This document shows positions 23,215 to 35,225 of a DNA stretch of 64,000 nucleotides, in pieces. This stretch comes from Lithobates sylvaticus (Eukaryota; Chordata; Amphibia; Anura; Ranidae): NCBI GenBank assembly GCA_028564925.1, contig CM053026.1:605447616-605511615 (forward strand), in the 5' to 3' direction. Numbering within the stretch: the stretch's first letter is position 1; each line of letters begins with the position of its first letter. The notes under the pieces were generated by a model. The model saw nothing but the letters and a program-made list of their open reading frames with translations. It was not told the DNA's origin and made no database searches. The position numbers and the translations under genes were made by a program.

Positions 23215-23878
23215 CAGGACATGCCGATGATCCTGCAGAGACACAGAACAGCGGTATTCTGATGTAATCAAGGCAGATCACCGTTCTGACAGGAGGTAAG
23301 GCATGGATCTTGTGTCTCTGCAAAGCAGGGACTAGGAGCCATGTCTTCCTCTAGTAAAAGCAACTCCCTCACTGTAGTAAAACACAGGCTAGGCACACAG
23401 TTAACCCTTTGATCGCCACTGATGTTAACCCCTTCCCAGCCTGTGTCATTAGTAAAGTGACAGTGCATATTTTTTTTAGCACTGATCACTGTGTTAGTGT
23501 TACTGGTCCCCAAAAAGTGTCAAAAGTTTTAGTAAGTGTCTGAATGTCCACCGCAATATCACAGTCCCGCTATAAGTCACTAATTACTAGTAAAAAAAAT
23601 AAAATAAATACAAATAAATACAAATATCCCATAGTTTGTAGACACTATAACTTTTGCGCAAACCAATCAACATACGCTTATTGGTATTTTTTCACCAAAA
23701 ATATGTATCAGAATACATATTGTCCTCAATTTATAAAGAAATTTTACTTTTTCAATTTTTATTGGATGTTTTATAGCAGAAAGTAAAAAATATTGTTTTT
23801 GTTTCCAAAATTGTTGTTTTTTTGTTCATAGCGCAAAACAACCCCACAAAAAATGCAGATGTGATCAAAGGCCTTTGA
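23215..23878 (+). repeat. TTAACC-family interspersed repeat, partial copy
   Basis: Shares GTTAACCCCTT..., TGTCAAAAGT, TATAACTTTTGCGCAAACCA, TACGCTTATTG and ATAGCGCAAA words, in the same order, with 25700-26533 and, inverted, with 51244-52008. No coding sequence. Both termini are missing. Confidence 0.7.
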
Positions 23879-23879
23879 G

Positions 23880-25110
23880 AATGTCTGACGACGAAACGCG
23901 TAAGGCGCGCTGACGTCACTTCCAGTGCGGGAACTAGAGGCTTGGTACGCAGCTGTAGCGCAAGCTGCAAACCGGCCCTAATTTCTTTTTTGTCAACCTA
24001 CAATTGTGTGTGGTGGAACCAGGAGTATCCTGCGAGATACCCTGACTTTTATATTTGTTTTTATTCTTTATTTTAATAAACACTGCCACCTGGTATCACA
24101 CATGGGATCTCCCTTTTTCTTTTTTCCGTGAGGCTTATCCCCCATACCATCTGGGGATCGCTGGATGCTATCCCCTTTCATCTGCTGAGGCTCTTTAATA
24201 CCATGCAAGGGCAGTTTGGGAGAACCCATTGGAGGGAGCAATCGGTCAGGACATCTTCCAGTGTGGGACCAGAGGAGCACCCGATATTGACACCTGTAAA
24301 GCTGTTTACCCCTGCAGGGGTACATAAATCTGGTGAGTGAGGGAGCCAGAGGGGGCAGCACCAAAGTCACCATCACTGCTGGAGCACAAAAGTCACCGTT
24401 TAAATTACTGCTGCAAGATTACTTTACACAGCGTTATTTATACTTTGTTTTTTTTGGAACTGGACTTATATATTCACCTGGGGCCGACTTTCTGGGCCAT
24501 ATTTATTTAGACTTTTTTCATATGATTTATACATTTTTCACTGGGACTTTTATTGGTTTGACACCGTCACATTTTTGTGTATCTATACTATAGATGCCAC
24601 TTTTTAGAGTGGTATCTCTCATTTATATCACACACCTACACTAGGCTGTTATGGTATCAACCTATTGATATAAGGTGTATATTATTATTATTTTTGATCA
24701 CTTTTTTGGGCACGAAGGGCGGGCAGAGGATCTAGCCTACTTGGATAGCCATTATCTCACTTCCCCCCGTGCTTTATATTGTTATTATATATTTATTTGC
24801 ATTTTCTTTTATATTGCATTTCTATATCACACATCTATTTACACTCACTGTCCAGTGTTTATTGGAGATTGGGGAGCCAGGGGTGGATACCTCTATATCA
24901 AGGGATTGCCCCCCCCCCTACCCATTTTACCATAGTTTATTATACACTGCTTAGGACGGGAGAATACGGTGGTGTCGCCAGCCATATAGGTGTACACTTC
25001 TACTCTCCTCTCTTTATTAACCCTTTAGCACCGTACACTTGGCTCTATAGGTAGTGCCAATTTTTCCATATCCTGCACTTATTATCTATTGGCTGTAATG
25101 CCATTGCACA
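23880..25110 (+). repeat. Repeat with degenerate hammerhead-like motif (copy b)
   Basis: The motif at 23885 is followed by GCGCGCTGACGTCACTTCCA, a CpG-rich stretch, and TTTAATAAACACTGCC near 24075. About 1 kb of AT-rich sequence follows without a gene. The end is uncertain. Confidence 0.35.
23885..23903 (+). ncRNA. Degenerate hammerhead-like motif (copy b)
   Basis: CTGACGA and GAAACGCGTA are present but only one base lies between them, so stem II is absent and no stem I can be drawn. A remnant at best. Confidence 0.2.
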
Positions 25111-25268
25111 TATTACCTGAATATATTAACAACATTAAAGAATAATAAAAAAAAAGCCCTTTTCTTAATTTCTTTTTTCTTTTAACAGCTTAGTAGATGC
25201 CCCCTACTTATTCTTATGTGATAGTGCTAAAGAGCAATACATGTTTAAACTTTCATGTGCTATTATTA

Positions 25269-25527
25269 AGGCCCCTTTCACACTTGTGCGACTTGGGACT
25301 GCAAAGTCGCATGACTCGTCATACCCCATGATTTCCAATGAGTACTGTTCATATCTGTGCGGCTTCAAGTCGCAGCTACTTCAAAGTAGTCCCTGCACTA
25401 TTTTGGTCCGACTTTGATGCAACTTGAGGTCCATAGACCTCAAGATTACACAGGCATTGCTTCAAGTTGCATCAAAGTCACGGCAAAGTGGCGCAACTTT
25501 CAGGTCATACAAGTGTGAAAGGGGCCT
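25269..25527. mobile_element. Short inverted-repeat element (AGGCCCCTTTCACACTTG ends)
   Basis: The left end AGGCCCCTTTCACACTTGTG is inverted at the right as ACAAGTGTGAAAGGGGCCT. About 260 bp, non-coding. Related CTTTCACAC ends occur at 36882 and 54222. The superfamily is not established. Confidence 0.75.
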
Positions 25528-25699
25528 AAAAACTGTGGATGGAAATGTGTTGCTGATTTTGAAAAGGCCAGCAGAGGGCACCAAAGGGATAGTTTGAATG
25601 AGTTTAATGTGTGGCGCTGCATAGGAAAGGGAAAGGATTTATGGGAGCCTGCTTCTCTCAGCCAATACAGCTTTCCTATATACCCAGGGGGCTGGGGCT

Positions 25700-26533
25700 T
25701 TAACCGGTTCCTGCACAGCGAGGGACACGATGCGCGTGGCTGGCAGACGCGATCGCCACCGGCCACAAATCCCTGTCCTGTCAGAGGAGAGAAGACAGAT
25801 CATGTGTTCCTACAAAGTAGGGACAGCGATCTGTCATCTCTCCTAGTTAGTTCCATCCCCATACAGTTAGAACACAGTGAGGGAACACACAGTTAACCCC
25901 TTGATCGCCCCCTAGTGTTAACACCTTCCCTGCCAGTGACATTTATACAGTAATCAATGCATATTTATAGCACTGATTGCTCTATAAGTGTCAATGGTCC
26001 CCAAAATGTGTCAAAAGTCTCCGATCTATCCGTCGCAATGTCGCAATACTGCTAAAAATTGCAGATCACCGCCATTACTAGTAAAAAAAAATAAAAAACA
26101 TAAAAACGCCATAAAAATGCCATAAATCTTTCCCATAGCTTGTAGACGCTATAACTTGTGCGCAAACCAATCAATATACGCTTATTGCAATTTTTTTTTA
26201 CCAAAAATATGTAGAAGAATACATATTGGTCTAAACTGATAAAGATATTTTTTTATTTTTATTTGGGGGATATTTATTATAGCAAAAAGTAAAAAAAAAT
26301 ATATATATTTTTTTAATTGTCATGCTTTTTTGTTTATAGCGCAAAAAAAATGCAGAGGTGATCAAATACCACCAAAAGAAATCTCTATTTGTTGGGAAAA
26401 AAGGATGCAAATTTTGTTTGGGTACAGCATTGCATGACCGCGCAATTGTCAGTTTAAGCGACGCAGTGCCAAATTTTAAAAAGTGCTCTGGTCAGGAAAA
26501 GGGGGTAAAATCTTCCGGGGCTGAAGTGGTTAA
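25700..26533 (+). mobile_element. TTAACC-family element, nearly full length
   Basis: Bounded by TTAACCGGTTCCTGC and GGGGCTGAAGTGGTTAA, inverted imperfectly and both ending in TTAA. Inside are the shared TATAACTTGTGCGCAAACCA and ACCACCAAAAGAAATCTC words. No coding capacity. A very common kind of repeat in true frogs, by memory. Confidence 0.7.
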
Positions 26534-28124
26534 AAGACAGGTGGAGATCCGAAGAAAGCGGAAGTGGTAAACAACCCTCCCTCACATTTTCATTCCGTTT
26601 TTGTTCGTTGACGAAAACAGGAACTGATTTTTGTTTAGTTTTCGTCACTGAAAATATGCAGCTGATGAAATCTATGAAAATATTTCCGTCCATGAAAATA
26701 ACACTGCTTCTTTCTCTTGTGTCTTTAGACATCCTGCACAATTGCTGTAGCAGGAATATAGAAGTAAGGTTGAGAAAATGCTATTGTAATTTCTATTCAT
26801 CTGCTTATTCCGTGACTTCAACTTGGCTTTAAAGTTTAAACTCCATTAAGTTAGTTACTAATCTTAAAGGTTCTGTTTTACAGAATATAATGGTGCTAAC
26901 TAATTAACCAAATTACTAACTAACTATCTAAATACCTTTAACATAGCATAATTTGTTTTTCTTTCACAAGAAATGTTTTCTCAATTGTAAGCCAGTTATA
27001 GCATTGTCATCTACTGCCTTTACTTTTACTTTTATTTATAACATTAAAAACGGCAGGATCTTGAGTACTACTTCCTCAATGTGCATAATGTCTGTTCTCA
27101 TTCAATATCATTTATACAGCTTTATCGAGGTAGCAGAGGCTCTTCATGTGGTCCTCGAGCGCTATTAATTTCTCTATGATGTAATGCTCTGTGCTATAAA
27201 TACTTATTTTTTTTTTATTATTCTATTAGATGTTTTAATCACTGTAAATTCAAAAAGTTTGAGACCACTTTGACAATCCTTTAAATCTATTATCAGAATG
27301 TGAAAGAGCCTTATGTGAGCCTAAAGTAGCTTGTGACAATGTGTTTCTTTGTGGATTGAAATCACAATGCTTCATCCATCAACACTGGCTGCATTTTGAA
27401 TTAGATTGCAGGGCAGATGCTTGAGAGTAATGAAACCAAAAAAAAAAAAGAAAAAAAATGATTTGTGTGGACGCTGGAGAGTTGATGCCATCCTTGATGT
27501 GCTGTAAGTGGACTCTTGGAAGCACTGTATTTAACTTTCAAAAAAGATAATGCATCATGTCATTTTTAAAACCAAAGCCATTATGTAAATCAGCAGGAAT
27601 TTCACATAAAAAAATAATGAGATTTTGGAGTTTTTACCTTTAAACTACATATCCATACTGAAAAATACTGAACATGGAATCTAGTATATTTAACAGTGGT
27701 ATCAGTAGAACAGTCTGAATGACTAAATTGGAGAGAAAGCACTTTTGACAAGATAAAAATGTATATGTATATGTAACGTGTATCTTCTGGATATGTTTAC
27801 ATATACAGCCTGGATGTGAAATTCCACGGCCTTAAAGTTCCTTTATTCATCTCATACTCTTGCTTGCACCATTATTACTTTTTGATAAATTGCTACATCT
27901 GTCTATGGATTAACAGTCGACAGCAGGAATTCTGAACTGGGGGTTTATGGCTGTTCTCAGGGGTTCTGGCAACCAATGCAATGGATTTTTATCCATCCAA
28001 CAGTAGCTTTACTGTCTTCTGCAAGCTACCACTAACCCCAGTACTAAGTACCTTTAGGGGGGGATTGGTATCTGTCACAGCGGACAGCTAGGAATGTAAT
28101 CAGGGCACTGATTACAATAGTGCA
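26534..28124. other. Unique-looking AT-rich sequence
   Basis: A GACGAAAAC/TTTTCGTC repeat-like patch at 26600-26700 may be a transposon relic. Otherwise nothing is recognised. Confidence 0.45.
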
Positions 28125-28580
28125 ATATACTGTCACAAATCAGTGCCCACCATTGCCCACCAATGCCAGCTATCAGTGCCACCAATGGCAGCAATCAGTG
28201 CCCACCATTTCCTACCAGTGCCACCAATCAGTGCCTATTAGCGATGCCAGTCAGTGCTGGCAATCATTACTGCCCATCACTGCTGTCAATCAATGCCCAT
28301 CAGTGTCGCCCATCAGTGCAACCCATTAATACCCATCAGTGCTCATCAGTACCACCTATCCGTGCCCATCAGTGCCACCTAACAGTGCCACATATCAGTG
28401 CCACATATCAGTGCCACCTATCAGTGCCCATAAGTGCGGCATATTAGTGCCTCCTCATCAGTTCCACCTACTCAGTGCCCATAAGTGCCGCCTCATCAGT
28501 GCCCATAAGTGTCACCTCATCAATTCCCACCAGTTCAGCCTATCAGTGCCCATCAGTGCCGCCTCATCAGCGCACATGAG
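28125..28580. repeat. Minisatellite of CAGTGCCCATCAGTGCCACC-like units
   Basis: About 455 bp of 12-24 bp units built on ATCAGTGCC. It produces long forward frames in all phases that are not genes. Confidence 0.9.
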
Positions 28581-28584
28581 TGAA

Positions 28585-28822
28585 GGAGAAAAATTACTTA
28601 GTTTCAAAATTTACTGACAGAAAAAAAGTAAAAATCTAAATTTTTGGTCTTTTTTTTTGTAAAAAATAAAAAACCCAGGAGTGATTAAATACCACCAAAA
28701 GAAAGCTCTATTTGTGTGAAGAAAATGATAAAAAAAAAAATTGTCATTCATAGTGCAACAGCGCTGAAAGCTGAAAAATGGCCTGGGAAGGGGGTGTAGG
28801 TGCCTGGTAGGCAAGTGGTTAA
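28585..28822 (+). mobile_element. TTAACC-type element, right-end fragment
   Basis: ACCACCAAAAGAAAGCTCTA is followed by TGGTAGGCAAGTGGTTAA at the end. It belongs to the same wide group as 25700-26533. Confidence 0.6.
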
Positions 28823-29189
28823 AAACGTGTCAGCATAAATATACCTTGTTGCAGGGGAATATATAATAATTGGACCCTGGTTTTTCACAGGGCCACTTAC
28901 CACTCCCGCCACAGGACAATAGCCTAAGCCAGAGGTCCAGCCTTCACTCATTGCGGCGGGTTCTGTCACATGGACCTTCAAGGACTGGGTACCCCTTTGG
29001 CATGAGGGTCCACTCCCTTGGACCTGTACAGCACCCTGCAGGAATGCCTTAGCACTGTGATGTCCTGGATTGATGTCCAGGATTCCACTACGCAGGGTCC
29101 AGCACCCGAAGGTTGCATTACAGGTAAAACCATTGCATATGAGTATGCATTCGATACTAAGTAATACAAGCATGGCAGAATCACCCTGT
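28823..29189. other. Unclassified sequence
   Basis: Moderate GC content. Short frames show no known motif. Confidence 0.4.
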
Positions 29190-29790
29190 AGGGCATTGCA
29201 GAAGTCTGGACATCACCAACTCCCTTTGGCTCAGTCCAGGTGTTTCCAGCCATAGTGACCATATTCTTTCAAACCTACCCGGGCTCCCCCTATGTTGATA
29301 AATATATTGTTCCATGACAAGAGTATTCCCCATGTGTGTTATCCACGAGGCGACTGTGGGCGGTGAGATCGATTTCCATCCCATCAGAATGAGTTTGAGC
29401 CTGAAATAGAGCCTGAGAAATTGCAATCCTGATCATCTCCTCAGAGATCACCTCTTCCAAAACTCCCAGTATACAGCAAATTGGGTCTAAAGGCACATTC
29501 ATTTGAAACACCCGATTGAGCGTTCCAAGGACTGCACTCCAGTAATGATGGAGCTTTGGGCATCGCCAGAGGAGATGGATAAGATCCCCAGTGTGCTGCC
29601 TGCACCTACCACACAAGGGGCCTGCCAGTCTGCTCATTTTATGAAGCTTTTTCAGGGTGTAATGTACTCTAAGTACAATATATAATTGTGATACCTTTTG
29701 TGCAACATTAAAAAAGCACGTACAAATGGATTGCAGGGCCTCCTCCCACTAATCTCCCATGAGTGGCCCCAGGTCCCTTTCCCATAGGGA
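29190..29790 (-). mobile_element. Tx1/L1-type LINE, ORF2 C-terminal fragment
   Basis: Reverse-strand reading shows the cysteine-rich C-terminus typical of these LINEs: LCGRCRQHTGDLIHLLWRCP then KLHHYWSAVLGTL and PICCILGVLEEVISEEMIRI. After a frameshift near 29410 it continues ILMGWKSISPPTVASWITHM and then YQHRGSPGRFERIWSLWLET. Only the last 180 or so codons and no catalytic part are present. Confidence 0.75.
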
Positions 29791-30164
29791 CACTGCCTTT
29801 AAGGGGTGTGCCCGTAAGTAAGAACAGCTTCTGTGTCCACAAGTGACAGCATTCCTCTCTTGACAGCTGTACTAAACCCTCCCTGCCCAGACACATGCAG
29901 AGGAGTGCAGAGGAGAGGGCGGGGATGTGAAGAAGCGAGGAATGCATCCAGCCATGCTAGTGTGGCGGCAGCACCTCCTGAGGCCTGGGCCTGCCCTGCA
30001 GCCTAAAATATCCACTCTCCCACCAAGGCAAGCTGTAGCTTTCTCTTCTATCAGGTGCTATCAGGGAGGGGGATTTGGAGGTGAGAGGAGAACTCTGTAC
30101 TGGGGGAGGGGGTGATTTGGGGGGAAAGGGGATGTAGTTTTAGCGTAAAGTGAAGCAGTCATGT
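29791..30164. other. Unclassified sequence
   Basis: Partly GC-rich, with G-runs at 30064-30130. No gene recognised. Confidence 0.4.
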
Positions 30165-31448
30165 CCTGAACCCTGCACTCAATACACAGTGCACACCTAA
30201 ACCTTGCGCTCTGTTTGTAGAGCACTGCTGAACTCTACACTCTGTACGCAGTGCATTCCTGAACTCTGTACTCTGTACGCAGTGCATCTCTAAACTCTGC
30301 ACTCTGTACACTGCACACTCCTGAATCCTGCACTCTGTATGCAGTGCACTGCTGAACGCTGAATTCTGTACACTCCTGCATCATGCACTCTTTACGTAGC
30401 ATACTCCCGAACTCTGCATTCTGTAGATAGTGCACACCTAAACTCTGCAATTTGTCTTAGAGTACTGCTGAACGTTACATTGTGTATGCACTGCACACCT
30501 GAGCTCTGTACTCTGTATGTAGAGTACTGCTGAACTCTGCACTTCGTACATAGTGCACTGCTGAATTCTGGAGTTTGTACACTCCTGCACCTTGCACTCT
30601 GTAGCTAGCACTCCTGAACTCTGCACTCTGTACACAGCATTCTATACACAGCACACACCTGAACTCTGCATACTGTCCACAGCACTCTGTACACAGCGAA
30701 CTCCTAAACTCTGCATTCTGTACACAGCGAACTTCTAAAATCTGCACTCTGTGCAGGCCTGCACCCTGCATTTTGTACATAGTGCAACTGAACTCTGCAT
30801 TCTGTGTGCAGTGCAAACCTGAACCCTGTAGTCTGTACATAGCTCACTCCTGACCTCTGCATTCTGTACATAGCGCACTCCTGAACTCTGCACTCTGTTC
30901 ATAGTGCACTTCTGAACTCTGCACTGTGTACGCAGAGTACTCCTGAACTCTGCATGCTCTACACTCCTGCACTCTGTACATAGCATATGATGGAACTCTG
31001 CACTATGTATGCAGCACACTCCAGAACTCTGCAGCTGTACACAGTGCACACCTAAACTCTACACTTTGTATACATCGCATGCTTGAACTCTGCATCTCTA
31101 TGCAGCTCACTTCTGAACCCTGTGCTCTGTATACAGCACATGCCTGAATTCTGCACTCTGTACACAGCACACTCCTGAACCCTGCACTCTGTGTGCAGCA
31201 CACTTCTCATCTCTGAACTCTGTATGCAGCACATTCCTGAACCATGCACTCTGTATGTATCACATTCCTAAACACTGCACTCTGTTTGCAGCACACTCCA
31301 GAACACTGCACTCTGTATGGAGTGCACTGCTGAACTCTGCACTTTGTATGTAGCATTCTCCTGAACTCAGCATTCTGAACCTTGCACTCTGTACATAGTG
31401 CATTCCTGAATTCTGCACTCTATACATAGGGTACTGATGAACTCTGCA
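30165..31448. repeat. Large minisatellite, unit about 31 bp (CTGAACTCTGCACTCTGTAC...)
   Basis: Roughly forty diverged units of TGAACTCTGCACTCTGTACA plus a CAGTGCACTCC-like half. The array resumes at 32277-32470 after an insertion. Reverse frames (YRVQSSG... CTECRVQ) are by-products of the repeat. Confidence 0.95.
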
Positions 31449-32276
31449 TGGGATTGTACACCCCATTAACACCCGCCATACTATAAGAACATACCTAAAA
31501 TATAAAATAAAACACACAACAAGGATTGTGGAAAGGTTTATTGGGTTTAAAACAATTTTAATTATGAAATGAACTTTAACCTTTAATACCAAACAGAATC
31601 GCTGTTAACCATTAACAGACCAACATGCTTAGTCACTAAGACTCAAGCAGCAATATCTTATACCAACCAAATAACAGTTTACCAACCACTGTCCACCCAC
31701 AAAGTGGGCGACATTACCCAAAAAGATGGACCTTCAATATCAAACAGAACTGTTGGTAACCAATAACAGACCAACAAGCTTAGTCACTGAGACTCAAGCA
31801 GTAATATCTTATACCAACCAAGTAACAGCGTACTAACCACTGTCCACCCACAAAGTGGGCAACATTACACACATAAAGAGGGACCGCGACGAGGGGGAAT
31901 TACAAAGGAGAGGGAGGGTGGGAGATCAGTTCAAAAGATCCAGAAGGAAAGCTGAGGAGAATCCAGAGGTGAGTCCAGCTGACAGACCTGAGGTAAATGC
32001 TGACTCTGCCCAGTGACAGGAGAGGATATAAGTAAAAGGTTACACTCATTGTCTAGATGTTTCCCACCAAAGGATTTGTCACCAATCCAGTGCTTAGCAG
32101 CTAAGGTAAATCTTCCTAGCAACAGCAGGCAGCTTGTCACCTGAAACACAAAACAGAAAGAACCAGCAAAGCTGTCATGTACTTAACAAGTATCATAGCC
32201 CTCTATTAAGAGTAAAAGTTAGGGGTGACAATCCCATGGGGCCACTTCTCTATTTTATTCTTTCGTGGCCCTGACA
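31449..32276 (-). mobile_element. Possible solo LTR inside the minisatellite (fossil)
   Basis: An 828-bp block splits the array. Removing it rejoins the unit as CTCTGCA-TTCTGTACAC. Read in reverse it starts TGTCAGGGCC and ends ATCCCA, with AATAAA words, which fits a Gypsy-type LTR. No internal coding region is present. A tandem duplication of about 152 bp lies inside. Family unproven, age unknown. Confidence 0.4.
31579..31886. repeat. Two tandem units of about 152 bp within the insertion
   Basis: Both units carry CAGACCAACA-GCTTAGTCACT, TATCTTATACCAACCAA and CTGTCCACCCACAAAGTGGG. About 90 percent identical by eye. Confidence 0.85.
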
Positions 32277-32470
32277 TTCTGTACACAGCGCACTGCTGAA
32301 CACTTTGTACACACCTGCTCATTGCACTCTGTGCACAGCACACTCCTGAACCCTGCACTCTGTACATAGCACACTCCTGAACCCTGTGCTCTTTATGTAG
32401 CACACCCCTGCAATCTGTACACAGTACACTCTTGAATTTTGCCCTCTGTATGTAGGACACTCCTTGTATT
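32277..32470. repeat. Continuation of the 31-bp minisatellite
   Basis: Six or so further units of the array interrupted at 31449. Confidence 0.9.
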
Positions 32471-33030
32471 TAATGTCCTTTTTAACCCTCTCACCTTTTG
32501 CTGCTGCTCCCTCTCCACTCCAACCCTTCTTGCACCAGTGGGCGGTTTGTGGTTAAGTTCCTGCACCTATTCCCTGAGAAAAATTATGGCAGTGCATTCC
32601 AGCAGTGATGTTGCAACAATGTACTTACCAACATTTCAGTCCCAGTTCTCAGGACACAGTAACCCTATCCAGTCTCTCTCAGACCTGGCCAATGTTGGGC
32701 AATCCCTATCCACTTAGCAGAGTGGCTCATCCAAACCCTGCATTTTAATATGTGGGACCACCCATAATAAATGCAATATTAGGTTACTGTGCATATGCAA
32801 GGATTACGCTGTGATCCCTGGATATGAAGTCTAAAAGGCAGGACTGTCCTGGCAAATCAGGGACAATTAGTATCTATGGAGCAGTGATGTAAGGGTCAGA
32901 AGAAGGAACCACAGTGTTTGGAGGGGGACATCCAACACTCCCAAAAGACAGGAAGTCTGACAGAGGCTGCAGAAAGTAGGAGACATCGGATGTGGGTGCA
33001 ATAGCTTCTCTATTACAAGGGTCTGACATA

Positions 33031-33066
<36 letters not shown>

Positions 33067-33703
33067 GCACCTTACAGAGTAGCTTTAACAAAGACTATAG
33101 CTACTTGAATATTGTAGTGTCTCTCTAACAGGGCTGTATTTTCCATAATGGCAGCTGTGGGTCACTGTCAATGGAAACAGGGTAAGGGGAAGGCTTGCAC
33201 CAAGCCCTAACACTTACAAGCTGTGATTATTTTCCTTTCTGCATTTTCTCTTTTGTCCACCTCTTGGTGTTCAAGCCTAAATAATAAATCATATTGGTTT
33301 ATTACAGGTGTGCCTAGGGCAGCATGATGTGCAAACACAGCTGTTCAAAAATATCTTCAGGTCATTGTGTTCTGAAATGGGGTAAAGAAAGACTCATCAT
33401 ATAATAGTAAGCCTGAGGAAGTATTTTTTTCTAAATGTTTCCAGGTTTTCTTGGGTTGGCACAAAAATGCCAATTGCATTTTAGTTATGTTTGACACTTT
33501 TTAAATTTCTTGCCTGTTAAATCTGTAATGCATGATGATAATTAATAACTGCCACTTGCTATTACTGCAGGACATTTTTGGCAACATTTTGAAACAATTA
33601 GGACAGACACATAGAAGGGCTGGTGAAAAAAAAAGTACCACAACAAAAATTGCACTTGGTCACATTATGCGAAACATTAGTTAAATAAAGTCTGATCCTA
33701 CTT
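32471..33703. other. Unclassified intergenic sequence with a long T-run
   Basis: A T-run of about 31 bases ends near 33063. It could be the tail of a reverse-strand retroposon, but no body is recognised. Confidence 0.45.
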
Positions 33704-34173
33704 CTTAAGGTGATTCTAAAGCCAAGACATTTTTTTACACTAATGAATTCCCCGCATTAAGGTAAAAAATGTCCCAGTAGCAGTGCCTCCCCCACACCCC
33801 CTAAATACCTACCTGAGTCCTCATTAAATCCAGCGCTGTGCCTGTCTTTATCATCCTTTCTCCCTGCATTCACAGGACAGAGAGGCAGCAACAGAAGCCA
33901 TTTGATGTCAATCAAATTGTGTGAGCAGAGAGCAGGGCTGAGCCACACTGTATGTGTCTATGGATGCAAAAAGCCTGGCACAGGAGTAAGCCTGCACATC
34001 TGTCTCCATAGCAAGTGGTTTACTATGGTGGCAGTCACTGAAGAGGAGGAGCCAAGAGCGCTAGTGGCGGACACCTGAAGGTGTAGTTGGGCCGTGCAAT
34101 TGCATTACACAAAGTAGATAAGTATAACATGTTTATTATTTTTAGAAAAAAATAACCTTTGTAACCACTTTAA
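33704..34173. mobile_element. TTAA-ended short inverted-repeat element (family B)
   Basis: Left TTAAGGTGATTCTAAAGCC and right CTTTGTAACCACTTTAA are imperfect inverted copies. About 470 bp, non-coding. Confidence 0.65.
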
Positions 34174-34261
34174 TTGCAGTGAGTTTCACAGATACATATA
34201 CACCTCAAGAGAAAGGATCTTCAAACTCTTCCATTGCATCCTTTTTTGCACCCAGAATATA

Positions 34262-34583
34262 GAAATGTCATTTTGCTGTGGTACTATTCTAAACACAGGA
34301 AAAATGCACCACTTTACAGGCATACTATAGACAACTCCCTGGCACAATATTTAAAGGAATATTTCATTTTTAAACATTAAAAAAATCACTGCTCCCAAAA
34401 AAACGGCTGTTTAAAAAAAAAAAATTGCATTGATACATGTCCCCTGTCCTATGTAATGAGCAGTTTTGATTATTCATGTTCGTGTCCCATAGACTTTAAT
34501 GGTGTTCGTGTGTTCTTGCCAAATTTTTTGCCTGTTCGCATGTTCTGCTGCGAACCGAACAGGAGGGTGTTCGGCTCATCCCT
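34262..34583. repeat. Unnamed interspersed repeat, copy 1
   Basis: Shares with 63257-63596, in order: GTCATTTTGCT, TTTACAGGCATA-TATAGAC, TTTAAAGGAATATTTCA, AATCACTGCTCCC, GATTATTCATGTTCGTGTCC, TTTTTTGCCTGTTC and TGTTCTGCTGCGAACCGAAC. Non-coding. Confidence 0.8.
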
Positions 34584-34873
34584 AATAAATTGGCCTTCAG
34601 AGCAAGGAGCACATGGAAGGGCAACACATGAAAGACAAAAACAGAACATTCCATAGCTCAACTCACCAACCAGTCTGCAAGTGACCAAATGAACCTGTCC
34701 AACAGTCTGCGTTAAAAACAGGGGTTTAGTTAGTTTAGGTGGGGACAGGAGCCATTTGTTTGATACTGTAGAATTAACACTTTTGCCTAAGTCTGCCCTA
34801 AAGCATATTTCTACTTTTGCAGTCAAATTTAGAAAAACACAACTATATGTATGTTATGTGTATGTGTATGTAT

Positions 34874-35225
34874 GTACAGGAGAAGCTGCAAAGCTAATCA
34901 GACTTGCTATGCCTCAGAAAAGGAACACCCCCGGGGCGCCCATACAAGCGACTGTGGGGTGTGCGACTGTGGACATTGATATAGGAAGCATCTCTCTATA
35001 GATATAATGCTGGTCACTAGGGCAAAACAGAGCCCATATGGGCTCTGTTTTGCCCTAGTGACCAGCATTATATCTATAGAGAGATCTATAGAGAGATCTA
35101 TAGAGAGATGCTTCCTATATCAATGTCCACAGTCGCACACCCCACAGTCGCTTGTATGGGCGCCCCGGGGGTGTTCCTTTTCTGAGGCATAGCAAGTCTG
35201 ATTAGCTTTGCAGCTTCTCCTGTAC
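34874..35225. repeat. Palindrome without spacer, 352 bp
   Basis: The axis lies between 35037 and 35038 in GAGCCCATATGGGCTC. The left arm (164 bp) and right arm (188 bp) match base for base as far as I can read. The right arm carries two extra copies of a 12-bp unit (ATCTATAGAGAG). Outer ends read GTACAGGAGAAGCTGC and GCAGCTTCTCCTGTAC. No gene inside. Confidence 0.95.

Noticed and set aside
28125-28580. CRISPR-like regular repeats
   Set aside because: Units are contiguous and diverged with no unique spacers; a vertebrate minisatellite.
28823-29189. Possible host exon in moderate-GC sequence
   Set aside because: No frame with recognisable protein similarity or paired splice sites.
30235-31592. 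Several reverse frames of 60-120 codons rich in CTECRVQ and YRVQSSG
   Set aside because: They are translations of the 31-bp minisatellite in different phases.
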